DNA of 64,000 nt. Source: Pratylenchus scribneri (Eukaryota > Nematoda > Chromadorea > Rhabditida > Pratylenchidae). The notes below the pieces were generated by a model. That model searched no databases. It had not been told where the DNA came from and saw only the letters and a list, made by a program, of their open reading frames with translations. The DNA is taken from contig JAQSEB010000037.1 of the NCBI GenBank assembly GCA_030063045.1, forward strand, positions 2,294,001-2,358,000, written 5' to 3'. Every line of letters begins with the position of its first letter. Position 1 is the first letter of the stretch. A program made the position numbers and the translations under genes. Positions 1-10,320 of this stretch are shown piece after piece.

Positions 1-744
1 TTAATAAGAAATTGATGCTAAAATTTCTGAATTATGTTTGTTAATAAATGAACATGAACGTGCTATCTAAAATTTTAAAATTTTGATGTTTGCTAGAAAA
101 TTTGGCAAGTGAAAAAAAGACAAAGGAGGTTCTTCGTTCTTTAATCGTTCGACGACACTCGAACTCGGCACGGCACATAGATAGATCGCAAGTCACAATC
201 GCAACCGCAACGGGCATCGGATTGCCTTGCGTTTTGCGTGCCGTGCGTGGCGTGCGCGTGCGATCGTCGAAAAAGTTTTATTTTTTTTCTTTTGGATATT
301 TTGTCTCGAATCCAATCGATAAAAGTGCATGTTTGTGCGTCTCACTCGAAAAAGTCGTTTAAAACATTTCATTAAACCATGTTTTCGCTAGTTAACATTT
401 ACATATTTATTTTCCAACATGCTACATTAGAAAATAATATTAGTTTTTTGGTTTAATCTCTGTAAATTACCCGAAAACCGGTTTGGATAAAATGTCTTAA
501 ACCGGAACTTTTTTTTTATTTTTTTTTTTCTGAAAAACGTGAAAGGTGAAGCGCAATGCGCAAAGCACGGCGCTGCGCTGCGTATGCGTATGCATATGCG
601 TTAACAATCTAGAACCATAAAGTGGATGTGGATGATTACCCAATTTCCATTTCTTTTGATGAATTTTACATTTTAATTTAATACTTCAAGAATTTTTATA
701 GCATAAAAATTTTATATCAAATAGAGAATTGATTTACCAGCAAA
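1..744. promoter_or_regulatory. Region upstream of mfap-1; no gene seen
   Basis: I see no convincing gene here. Bases about 140-280 are rich in CG dinucleotides in an otherwise AT-rich setting, and 548-605 holds short GC-rich palindromic runs such as GCGCAATGCGC and repeated TATGCG. The open frame at 90-362 has no ATG start and low-complexity content. Just before the MFAP1 start, TTTACCAG at 734-741 could be a trans-splice acceptor four bases ahead of the ATG. That is an inference from nematode practice, not something the sequence proves. Confidence 0.4.
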
Positions 745-3700
745 ATGGGCGATTTTGTACCAAAATTTGAGCGTAATTTGGACATGAAGCCATTGGGACC
801 GCGTCCTTTGCCAACCGCAGGAGCAATTCCAGCTAAGGATGACAAAGGGCGAATTGTCATGAAGAAGGTTAATTATAAAAACTAATAAGGATTATTCATT
901 CAAATAATTTTTTCACTGAAGGTTCGAGTGCAGCGCTATATGGCTGGCAAGATGTAAAACTTTTGCTTTAAGTTAACAATAAAAAAAAATTTATAATTTT
1001 ACAGTCCTGAATTTGCTCGCGAGAGTGATTCAGAAGAAGAGGAAGAAGTTGACGAAAAGCCGGATGAACGAGATCGACAGGACCATCATCGCAGCCGTCG
1101 AACTGAACGTGAAAGAAGAGATGAACGCTACGATGGAAAAGATAAACATAAAAGGTTCACTTAAATTTTTTAAATAGATTGTAAAATTTATTTTAGTGAC
1201 CGGCATTATCACGATGAATTAAAGCAAGAATTGAAGGAGGAATTGGATATAGGCGAAGAGGAGACAGCTCCAGCCGAATATGATTCCGAAAATGAAGACG
1301 AACGAGAGGATAGACACCGAAGAGCAATGGAAAGACGGCGAAGAATGGAACAGGAAGAACAGCATAAAATTGAAGAGGAATTCGATGAGGAAGATGAAGA
1401 GGAAAAAGAACGTCGACGAGAACTGATTCGATTGAGACGAAAACGACGGGAAGATGAGGTTTACTTTTATTCAAATTAATTAAAATAATAATAATACAGG
1501 GTGGCCGAAAAGTCCGTTCCCACTTGTTTTTTATCATAACTTTATTACAAATAAAGATAAATGGATTAAAATACAATCAAATGATGGACAAAAGAAAGGG
1601 GTATAACAATAATTAAATTGATTCAAAATGGCCACCCTTGGCTTTGATACATAGACGTAAACGTTTGGGGAAATTTTCGCAAATGGCACGCAGCTCTTGG
1701 ACCGGAATTTTCGCCCATTCCCTAAGAAGGGACTGTCGTAATGACTCCAAATTTTTATGTGGTTTAGCACAGGCCCTGGCCTCCAAAATGGACCATACAG
1801 AATAATCCATAGGGTTCAGATCCGGGGAATAGGGAGGCCATTCTTCGGTGGAAATGAACCCAGGCAAATGGTCCCGACACCACTCCTGAACTTCTCGGGC
1901 CTTATGGGCGGGGGCAGAGTCTTGCTGAAAAATCCATTCCCTATTCCCGAAATGGGTCCTGGCCCAAGGTTCTAAAACCCCCTGGAGAATTTCTTGAAGG
2001 TAGTAGTTTTTGTTGATTTTGACCCCCGGATCCACAAAAAGCAGCGGAGTCTTACCCGATGAGCAAATTCCGGCCCAAACCATTAATTGTTGGGGATGTT
2101 GGGAATGGGAAACAATCTTATCAGAAAGAGGAGGTTTTGTTGTCCATATTCTGTCATTTTGATGATTATGCGCCACCTCGATGGTGAAGATTTTTTCATC
2201 CGAAAACAGAATCTCAGGACCTGCGTGCCGCTGAAGGAGGAGTCGACATCTTTGGACTCTAATTCTTTTGTTTTGATCATTCAGAAATTGAACTTTTTGG
2301 AGCTTGTAGGCCTTTATCCCAAGTTCAGATTTTGCAATGCATCGAACCGATGTTCTTCCAATTCCGGTTTCACGGGCCACTTTTCTCATTGAGATCCTTG
2401 AATTTCGCTTGACTCGCATTTTGATGATTTTCCGGTTTCTGGGTGTGTTCACTGACTTGGGTCTTCCGCTTCTTTTGAGGTCCTCTATTGTGCCAAATTC
2501 CCTATACAATTTATTTGGACTTTTTCTTTGAAATTTTTTTTACCGGAATTTTTTGATGATTTTGCTCACACCCCTTTTGGAGAGGCCAACTTGGGTTGCA
2601 ATCTTTGAAGGCGCCATTCCCGAATTAAATAATGCAATAGCGGAATTTCTTTTATCAGCCATTATAGGAAAATGTTTGGGCTAAAAAATGAACTATAATT
2701 CAATAATCCCACGAATGAATGAAAATCAATAAAATAAAAATAAAAGTGGGAACGGATTTTTCGGCCACCCTGTATATAGGAATTAATGGCCAGACAAAAA
2801 GAAGCGGAAGAGGTCAGTGAAGAGGAGAGCGAGGAAGAAAGTTCGGAAGAGGAGGAGGAGAGCGAAGAGGAAATGGCACCACGGCTTAAGCCCGTTTTCG
2901 TTCCAAAGTTGGTTTAATTTTAATTAATAATATTTTTAAATTGATTATTTAAATAATTAGAACCGATCGTGTCACGCTTATCGAACTGGAAAAGGAGCAG
3001 GCAAAATTGGAACAATTACGAATGGAAGAAGAGCGACGAAAGGAGGAGAAGAAGAGACAATCAGTAAAATTGGTAGAGGAACAATTGAAAAGGGAAGCCG
3101 ACATGGAAAAGGCCAAAAAGGAAGAGGGCGCCCAACTTGATCTGACCGCAGTGAATACGGACGATGAAAGTGAGGAGATTGCGTACGAAACATGGAAAAT
3201 TCGTGAAATGAAACGGCTCAAACGAAATCGGGATGAACGAGACGCGTAAGTGGTTTTTTACTTCTAATTTTGAATTAATTTTTGCAAAATTCAACTTTAG
3301 AATGGCCAGAGAGAAGGAAGAATTGGACCGAATTCATAACATGACGGAAGAGGAACGTCGAGAATACATGCGCTTGCACCCAAAAATGATAACCAATGAG
3401 CAGAGGAAGGGAAAATACAAATTCTTGCAAAAGTACTACCATCGTGGTGTGTTCTTCTTGGACAAAGAGGACGAAGTGCTGACGAGGAATTTTGCCGAAG
3501 CCACGGGTGAAGATGTTTTTGACAAATCTGTTCTGCCAAAAGTCATGCAGGTATTTGCGGATATTTTTTGGATTTTTTCTACATAAAATTTTGAAAATAG
3601 GTGAAAAACTTTGGCAAGGCCAGCCGATCCAAATGGACACATTTGACGGCGGAGGACACCACAGATCATCAGGGCGTTTGGGCCACACCAACACCATTGG

Positions 3701-3789
3701 CCGCTAAATTTGTGACAAAACATGCGGCCGGGATGAAGACAGTTTTTGAGCGTCCATCGGCAAAGAAACGGAAAGTTGCAGCGGATTGA
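745..3789 (+). CDS. mfap-1: MFAP1 homologue, spliceosomal B-complex protein
   Basis: Eight exons: 745-867, 922-953, 1005-1154, 1197-1458, 2780-2907, 2961-3245, 3301-3550, 3601-3789. They give about 472 residues, close to the roughly 440 of animal MFAP1. The family's C-terminal signature is plain: [14 protein letters not shown], then VLPKVMQ spliced to VKNFG, and a terminus [11 protein letters not shown]. The middle is highly charged Glu/Lys/Arg coiled coil with acidic blocks (residues about 55-230) and the conserved NTDDE stretch. All intron phases close. MFAP1 is known as a nuclear splicing factor of the B complex that interacts with PRP38. Intron 4 (1459-2779) carries an antisense mariner; without it the intron would be only about 43 bases. 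AATAAA-like runs follow at 3838-3850. Identification is secure; the exact end of exon 5 was chosen by phase. Confidence 0.93.
1497..2772 (-). mobile_element. Tc1/mariner element, DD37D (maT-like)
   Basis: The ends are inverted repeats of about 28 bp that begin CAGGGTGGCCGAAAA and differ at one position. A TA dinucleotide flanks each end (1495-1496 and 2773-2774), the standard mariner target duplication. The 1276-bp element contains one transposase frame on the minus strand. It sits inside intron 4 of mfap-1 in antisense orientation. Near-identical termini and an almost intact coding region suggest a fairly recent insertion. Confidence 0.95.
1613..2662 (-). pseudogene. Mariner transposase, DD37D, one premature stop
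   Basis: The frame runs from an ATG at 2662 to a stop at 1613 (350 codons) and is open except for a TAA at 2540-2542, about 40 codons in. The N-terminal part shows a helix-turn-helix ([18 protein letters not shown]), and a second DNA-binding helix region follows. Catalytic acidic residues are visible: D in FSDEK, D in QQDSAPAH and D in [12 protein letters not shown] count 37 residues between the second and third, the spacing of the maT/DD37D group rather than DD34D. The enzyme would perform cut-and-paste transposition. The nonsense codon probably makes this copy non-autonomous. A start after the stop would lose the first helix-turn-helix. Confidence 0.9.
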
Positions 3790-4178
3790 TTTTTTCATAA
3801 TTGATAAAATGTATTTTATTTAAATCATCATAAATGGATAAATAAATAAATTTGCATTTCTTTTATTCTCTTTTCATTCATTTTTAATTGTTTTGTTCAA
3901 TAATTTATTTTTTATTTATATTTAATTGATGGGAAGAATCATTCATCGAAATAAGCGAATGCGAGTTGGATGTTGGAATGATATGTGCAAACAGGGAAAA
4001 GCACACCCATCTCGTCTTTTTTCCTCTATTCTCAAATGATATTTCCCCATTTTCCACCCATCTGGTTTATAAGTCACCAGTTGGAAGTTTCCATTTCCCC
4101 ACCTACCAACCGCCGACTGGCATCGATTTTTCAGAAAAAAAAATTAAATTCTTGGTTTTAAAGAAAACCAATTTTAAA
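3790..4178. other. Intergenic spacer, mfap-1 to FLYWCH cluster
   Basis: AT-rich, with several AATAAA/AATAAATAAA runs at 3838-3850 that could serve mfap-1 3' processing. I see no gene. An open frame reaching upstream from the FLYWCH start (to about 3966) has no conserved content. Confidence 0.5.
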
Positions 4179-4848
4179 ATGGCTACTTTCGTAAACTCCC
4201 AAAGAGGACATCAAAAGTTGGTTCATCTCGGCTTTGTCTATCAATGCAGGAAAGATGGCAACAAAGGGCATCGATATTGGTCCTGTGAACAGAGACGGGA
4301 CAAATGCCCGGGTTGCGCCACAACCGATGGAGAAAACAATGTCACCGTCACTCGACAACACAATCATCCTCCATCCCAGGCTCAGGCTGAATTGGCCATA
4401 ATCAAAAGCCAAATCCGGGAAGTTGCTGTCAATTCAACAACAAAACCACGCGCCCTGGTCAAAGAGCAATTGGCTTTGGTGAATGTTAGTGAACAAACGA
4501 AGGTGGGAGTTTTTTTTTATTAATATTTCTCAAAATGATCCAATTAATTAATCAAATTTTTGACTAAAAATAAATTTTTATTAGGCTTTGCTACCCAATA
4601 TTGAGGCTTTGGAGAAGATTGTGAGTCGAAAACGACGGCGCGCTGAAGGAAATGAGACAACTGCTGCTGGTGAAATGGTTGGGACGACTGCTGCTGCTGA
4701 TGAAATGGTTGGTTTTGCTTTAAAAAAATATGCAAATTCGCCTCATAAATTTGCCATATTTATCCTCCATCTCCATTCTATTCTTTCGCTCGCTCCCCTT
4801 CGTCATCATCATCTCATCCTCATCTTCTTCTCTTCTAATAATGGCTAA
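4179..4848 (+). CDS. FLYWCH zinc-finger protein 1
   Basis: Exon 1 is 4179-4502 and exon 2 is 4585-4848 (195 residues if no later intron exists). Residues about 10-70 hold the FLYWCH pattern: HLGFVYQCRK, then RYWSC, CPGC and a final HNH, which gives the Cys2-His2 zinc set of the family. FLYWCH proteins are DNA-binding; in Caenorhabditis they regulate microRNA genes. Exon 2 keeps the family's LEKIVSRKRRRA basic patch, then an internal 27-bp duplication (GETTAAGEMVG-like). The last 55 codons look non-coding, so a donor at ATG|GTTGGT near 4708 is possible. The next gene is a close paralogue. Confidence 0.7.
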
Positions 4849-4985
4849 CGAAATGCCATAAAAATTTCTTTTAAAAATACGAAAAATCTTAAAGAATGCG
4901 AAAGCAAAAGAACTAAAAAACAGGACGGATTTTTAAAGAATTTTTCTCTACAAAGCAACATATAAAATTCTTATTAGAAAAAATT

Positions 4986-5488
4986 ATGGCTACTTTTGTA
5001 AATTCCCAAAAAGGAAATCAAAAATTGGTCCATTCCGGTTTCTTATACCGAAGGAAAAAAGAAGGCCAAAATGGGAAACGTTATTGGCTCTGTGATTTGG
5101 ACAAAAAGGAGAAATGTAACGGCGCAGCAATAACCGACGCGGAAAACAATGTCACCGTCACCCGTCCACATAACCATCCTCCTTCACCGGCCCGATCCGA
5201 ATTGGCCCAAATTAAAAATCAGATCAAGCAAATTGCCGCTTCTTCAAATGTTAAAGCCCGAACATTGATCACCGAACAATTAGCATTGGCGGGTGTCAGC
5301 GAACAAGTCAAGGTGAGCACATTTTAGAAGCATCGAATACTCTGGAATTATTGAAGGCTTCACTGCCTAAATTCTCTAGTTTGGAGAAGATGGTCAGTCG
5401 AAAACGGTGCGCTGCCAATGATGGAACCAACAACAACACATCCGTAGCGGATGATGATCTTTGGAACGACGAATTTGTGAGATTTTAA
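4986..5488 (+). CDS. FLYWCH zinc-finger protein 2 (tandem paralogue)
   Basis: Exons 4986-5312 and 5357-5488 (152 residues); the 44-base intron splices at TTGAAG. The protein starts MATFVNSQKGNQKLVHSGF, nearly the same as the previous gene, and keeps YWLC, KCNG and HNHPPSP. The finger occupies residues about 10-70, followed by a helical stretch and a basic patch (KMVSRKRCAA is the equivalent). Acidic residues end the protein. The two genes share exon boundaries, so this is a local tandem duplication. A donor-like TTTGTGAGA near the stop means the 3' end may extend further. Confidence 0.75.
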
Positions 5489-5857
5489 TCTTTTTTTTTG
5501 GCTATTAATTTTGCTAAAATATTCATCACTTCATCATTTTAATTCATCAATCATTTAATCAAAAATCAATCATGTATTTGATTGTCAGACTAATGTCTGT
5601 CTATGTAGTGATTTTCTTCTGACCAAAACGTCTAATTAGCTTGCTAAAATGATCTTTCTTTCTTTTACTCGCCAAAATCTCTATATCAACAATGTATACA
5701 ACCAATAGAAAGTCGAATATTGGGCGCAGTCGCAGAGAAATAGGGCGCGTAAATATAAATTTTGTACACTCGGGCGCAAGCATATAAAAACAAACTAATA
5801 AAAATATTGATTTTTATCCAACTCATCCATTTATTGTTAAAATCTAAACAAAATAAA
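5489..5857. other. Spacer between FLYWCH genes
   Basis: No gene seen. At 5768-5783 lies ACTCGGGCGCAAGCAT, whose exact reverse complement recurs at about 6409-6424 inside the next gene's second intron, so the two form an inverted pair around its FLYWCH exons. Confidence 0.4.
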
Positions 5858-7585
5858 ATGGAAGCTCCCCAAGTTGTCAAAACACAATTAGGAAACAATA
5901 AACTTGTCTTCCAAAACTATCTTTTTATATTCGATAAATACGTGGAATCGGGGTCACAAAAGGCGTGGCGATGTGACAATAAGAACAAAGGCTGTAAAGC
6001 CAGGGTTTGGACCGATTTGCTGGACAATGTGCTGACGGAATTGGAGAAGAATCAACACGTAGAACATAATCACGAAATTGCGAATGTTCTCAGTCAACAC
6101 TTCAAAATGGAGGCCAAGAAACGAGCATGTCAAACGAATGCACCGCCCACACAAATACGAAATGAACTTATGGCGGAGTTGCCCGGAATTGAATTGACTT
6201 CATTTATTCCACCGACCAAAAATGCCATCCGTCAGGTTACCGGCATTCTTCTTCTTCCTTGCCGTATAATAGGATGAAACCGTAATTGTAGGTCATCAAA
6301 AGAGCACGAGAATCAAGAAAGGAGGTAAATACGAGGATTATTTAATTCCATCTTTCCAAAATTTCAAATATCAAAATTAGATCTTTTATTGAAAAATATA
6401 TATTATAAAATGCTTGCGCCCGAGTTGTATCGCACCACCACCATTCAATTATAATAAAAAATAAATTTGTCAAAAAAAAAAAACAAAATTAATGCAAATT
6501 TTCAGCAACTCGATTTCGAATTTGATTCGCCCGAAATGGTCTCAGCAATTTGGACATGTTTCAGCAAAACGGAAATCCGCGGAGAGGCACAATGCCATTA
6601 TTGTTCCCGAATACTCATCCAACACCAAGGATCCACCAAAATCCTTTGGAGTCATTTGAAATCGAATCATAAACCGGAATTTGCGCAACTCAAACAAAAT
6701 CAACAAGTACTGGTTACATCAACATCAAAAGCGGCGGCAAATCAATCGGTTAACATTAATATTTATTAAAAATTTAATAATTTTAAAGAATAATGTCGAC
6801 TTGAATCAATTTTTTGCCCAAAATGAAAATCCAAAAATGGAAGTGATTAAGGTGAAATCCACCCCGAAATCAAATAACAATAAAAGGGCCAAATTGTCAG
6901 GTTGTGCCTATTTTTATAACCAAATTTATTATTAAATTTAGGCAACAGCTATGGAGGCAATTTTCCAAGCCGTGGCTCTTCGGAGGTGAGCAGCCAAGCC
7001 GATGGGCCATCGACCATTCCGGCGGTCAGTCACATTCTCGTTTGGTCCGCTCTTTCGCATGAACAAAACAATCCAACCTATATTATGGCAAATTTGATGG
7101 ACGATGGCGACGATCCGCTGCATAGTGGATACGGGGAATTGTCAATTTCATCTGTGATCCATCAAAAGGTTTTTAACAAATTTTTAAGTCATTAGTCCCA
7201 AAAAAAATTGTTTATAGACCCCAAAAACCCTTTTCTCATCTTTGTTCTTATAAAAAAATTATTTGACCTTGGTGGGATTCGAACCCCTGACCCCCCTCTC
7301 CAAGCTTCCTTCTCTCTTCCCAAGTTGACCAAAAATTAAAACATAAAACTTTGAGCTTTTTTATTTAAAAATAATTAATTCAGCTTGGAGCTGTTACCGA
7401 ACCGTCCGGCTGCTGTTTTTCCACCCGAATGCCGGCCAACATTGTGCTCAATGAATTCTCCAATTTAGGGTAAATAAATTAAAATAATTAATTTGATTTA
7501 AAAAAATTAATTCAGCTATCGTGCAATTGGAATGGTCAACAAACGAACGGACGAAGTGCTTTGGACTTTGGCAAAGAACAATTAA
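5858..7585 (+). CDS. FLYWCH + BED finger + GFRP domain, possible fusion gene
   Basis: Exons that join in phase: 5858-6235, 6292-6324, 6506-6748, 6789-6900, 6942-7168, 7384-7469, 7516-7585 (382 residues). Residues about 10-75 are a FLYWCH finger (NYLFIFDKY, KAWRCD, GCKA, HNHE). Residues about 150-190 are a BED-type finger (WTCFSK, CHYC, HLKSNH). Residues about 280-382 match GTP cyclohydrolase I feedback regulatory protein: a strand HILVWSAL and a C terminus LGYRAIGMVNKRTDEVLWTL. GFRP binds GTP cyclohydrolase I and mediates tetrahydrobiopterin feedback. An alternative is a separate GFRP gene starting at the in-frame ATG at 6837 or after a trans-splice acceptor at 6788, with a FLYWCH/BED gene before it. 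Each domain is well supported; the fusion is only supported by phase and lack of stops. Confidence 0.6.
7251..7345 (-). repeat. tRNA-related SINE-like copy (intron of GFRP gene)
   Basis: On the minus strand it reads a B-box-like GGGTTCGAATCCCACC and then AAGGTCAAATAATTTTT. The same end occurs at about 8950-8985 and, more diverged, at 26510-26535. No intact cloverleaf or anticodon arm can be folded, so I call it a tRNA-derived repeat rather than a tRNA gene. Confidence 0.6.
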
Positions 7586-7866
7586 TTTGAATTTGGATGA
7601 GAGGAATGGTTCTATTGGTATATATTGTTTGGTTTAGGAGGATTTGGATTGAATATTTGAATTTAAACTTTTTTTGGACCATTTATTAATTATAAATTAA
7701 TTCGATTCCAATTATAATTATTTCACATGACCATATTTAATTTTTCATATAAATTTTTATTGGTTTATTATAGTTATTTTTAAATGTTTTCATCATTTAT
7801 TATATTACTTTATCCATTTTCCACAATTTATTTAAAGAAATATTTTTGTCCAGCAATCCAGTTTTA

Positions 7867-9363
7867 ATGATGTTTCGATTATTTGGGGCAGTTTTATTGC
7901 TTTTTTCCATCTTCGAAATTGGCCAATTCCAACAACAAAGACCAGTTTCGGGGACGGGAACAACGACGGCGAAAAAGGCGACGAAAGAAATTGTCGTGGA
8001 AAATGTTCAATTTGCGGTGTTCGGGCAAGACGCGAATCAACCGGATGCATCCAATTTACACAAGTTTCTTTAGGAATAATTTTATATCCAAAATGAATTT
8101 TCTAGAGTCCCCATTGGCACCAAATTGCCCTCCAAATTTGCCGTAAATGACCAAAATAAAATGCAATTGACATTTGAAGTGAAGGAGAAGAAGGGAACAA
8201 TGGCGGTCACCACCGTTCATCAGGCATTCGTCCTTTTGGTGCATGAGGCCAGCAAAAGGGAAATTATTTATGTGGCTGAACCGGAAAAAACCTCAAAAGT
8301 CTACACATTCGATTTGGTTACTTTTTATTAATTAAAAATATTTATACAATATTTGAAGGACATGAAAACGCATGCCAAAGATTTCAGCGGCGTTGGCGGC
8401 CTCTATTCCATGCATTTGGTCCTGGGCGACCCCACAATGGCCAATCCCCTTCGATGGCATTTTGTCGACTTGGAATTTGCATTACCGACTGCACCTGCCC
8501 AACCGCCTTTGCCAAAATCGGCCCGAATCAATTATCAACCGTTGCCCGAAATTCGTCATCAATTTCGGGCCAGTGAACCACGGCCGCCGGCCATCCTTTC
8601 CGACACGTTCGCCGCCATATGTGCTGCCCCACTTTTGGTCCTTTTCATTTTGGTTTGTTTTACTGTGATTAATAAATTATCCGATTCGAGATTTAAGCCA
8701 AAAAACCGGTTTCAAAAGCGAAATTTTCAGTTTGTCTAGATAAAACTTTTTCCTTTTGATTTTTTCTATACCAAATGTATTCCTAGAATGGTAAGTTAGA
8801 ATCTTAGCTATAAAATAATAAAATATTTATGGAGTTAATTTACAAAACTCAGTCAGGGCTATGGAAGCCGAAAGAAATAGATAACTCGGCAATTTTGACC
8901 TTCATGTCCCAACTGGTAAGAGGGTTGGATTTAGAGCGGCAGGGGTCGCGGGTTCGAGTCCCACCAAGGCCAAATAATTTTTTAAGTAAACAAATGTGAG
9001 AAAAAAATTTTTTGGGGTGTTGAATTGATAAATTATTTTAATACAAATTTTAAATTAGTCTCAATAATTCCTTAATAAAATTAATTTTATATTTTCAGTG
9101 GCTTCGCATTGGCATAAATTTTGGCAATTTGAAACTTTCCATTTGGGCACTTGGTTTGGCTTTTCTACATTTTTATTTATACAATTCCAATTTTTCAAGG
9201 TTTCCACCTTGGTCTTTGTGCAATTTTCGGCCTTTATGCTTGCTATTGGCTCAAGCTGAATATGTTCGAAACACTCAAATGGTTGGCCATCATTGGATTG
9301 CCAACGCTGATTTGCGGAAATCGACTTTTGCATAGTTTCAGCAGTGGCGGCTCAAAAAAGTGA
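7867..9363 (+). CDS. ribo-2: Ribophorin II / SWP1-type oligosaccharyltransferase subunit
   Basis: Exons 7867-8063, 8106-8316, 8359-8652, 9099-9153, 9200-9363 (306 residues). An N-terminal hydrophobic segment (MMFRLFGAVLLLFSIFEIG) looks like a signal peptide. A beta-rich lumenal part follows, then PEIRHQFRASEPRPP, a transmembrane run ending LWLRIG, and the RPN2 signature YWLKLNMFETLKWLAI with GNRLL near the end. The OST complex transfers N-glycans to nascent proteins at the ER. Animal RPN2 is usually over 600 residues; this model has only the C-terminal SWP1-like part, like the yeast subunit. Exon 3 is followed by a 446-base intron with a SINE-like copy. A last splice AA|GTGATT to 9500 would change the tail to KKQKPE, a possible di-lysine ER signal. 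It begins 281 bases after the GFRP stop in the same direction, so an operon is possible. Confidence 0.85.
8890..8995 (+). repeat. tRNA-related SINE-like copy (intron of RPN2 gene)
   Basis: Shows a D-arm-like AACTGGTAAGAGGG, a T-arm GGGTTCGAGTCCCACC and an acceptor-like end AAGGCCA, followed by AATAATTTTTTAAG. The 5' acceptor half (GACCTTC) pairs only partly. It shares its 3' end with the minus-strand copy at 7251-7345, so the two are members of one tRNA-derived family in opposite orientation. Confidence 0.6.
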
Positions 9364-10320
9364 TTTTTAAATTTTTATTAATTAATTAAAAAATTAATAA
9401 AAAAAATTGAGTTTTTCAAATATATTTCATTTTAAAAAATCAAATTTCAATTTTACAATTTTTAATATTTAAAAATATTAATGTCATTCATTTTTCAGAC
9501 AAAAGCCCGAATGAAACACAAATTGTGCAATTTTGGAATGGAATATGCTGATGGCCAATTCATTGAATAATTAATTTATATTATTTCTTCATTTGTCTTC
9601 CAAAAAATGATCCAAATTTCCCAATCTATTTTTGTTGTTGCTTAATTTATTTTCTTTTTTTTTCTGCTTAATAGCAAATTCACCTAAAAATGGGTTTTCT
9701 CGTCAAAATCTACTTCCTTCCTTCCTTTTCCTCCATCAATTTTGTGACTCTTTATTCCTTCTTTTTGATTATTTTCCCTCAACTAATTTTATTGTTGATT
9801 TAAATTTAATGTGTTGAAAGTAAAATTACAAAAAATGCTTTATCGTTTTAATGGTTTATAGAAATGCGAAATTTGAATGATAAGTATTAGTCAATTTAAT
9901 AAATTAATCAAGTTCATTTTTACAATTCCTCCTCCTCCCCGGGGCCAATTCCTTTTGCTTTCTAATCAAAAATGCCCTGTTGAATAATTTCAAAAACCAA
10001 AAAATTTACTTAAAACATAAATGAGCGATCCAGCTTTAAATAAAATAATTTTCCATTCATTTTTGGTAGTAAACTCTCCTCCCCCTCCCCATCAGAACCT
10101 CCTATCACTTGGAATTAATCTAGTTATACCTTACAAATTAAGAAATAAAACGACTAAAAAGAATCCATTTATTTTTTTCGCAAAGGAAAAATCAACTTTC
10201 AATTTCAATATGAGATGAATGTGTTCAAAAATAATGTAGGCAAAAGGTGGAATTTAAATAAAAGATTGTAAAAATGGGGGTTCATTCATCATCTCCATTT
10301 CATCTTTATATTCATCCACT
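9364..10320. other. Intergenic spacer between convergent genes
   Basis: AT-rich sequence between the convergent RPN2 and H2B genes. A short frame after an acceptor-like TTTTCAG at about 9499 ends at 9569 and may be an alternative last exon of RPN2. Otherwise nothing recognisable; the open frames at 9632-9817 and 10021-10218 are low complexity. Confidence 0.4.

Noticed and set aside
90..362. 90-codon open frame upstream of mfap-1
   Set aside because: No ATG start, low-complexity Arg/Ser-rich content and no splice partner; it reflects a CG-rich upstream stretch.
3966..4178. N-terminal extension of the first FLYWCH protein
   Set aside because: The upstream frame is open by chance; the paralogue starts at the equivalent MATFVNSQ and shares nothing before it.
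8896..8972. Functional tRNA gene
   Set aside because: T-arm is good but the acceptor stem has mismatches and no anticodon stem-loop can be drawn; the same end recurs in another copy.
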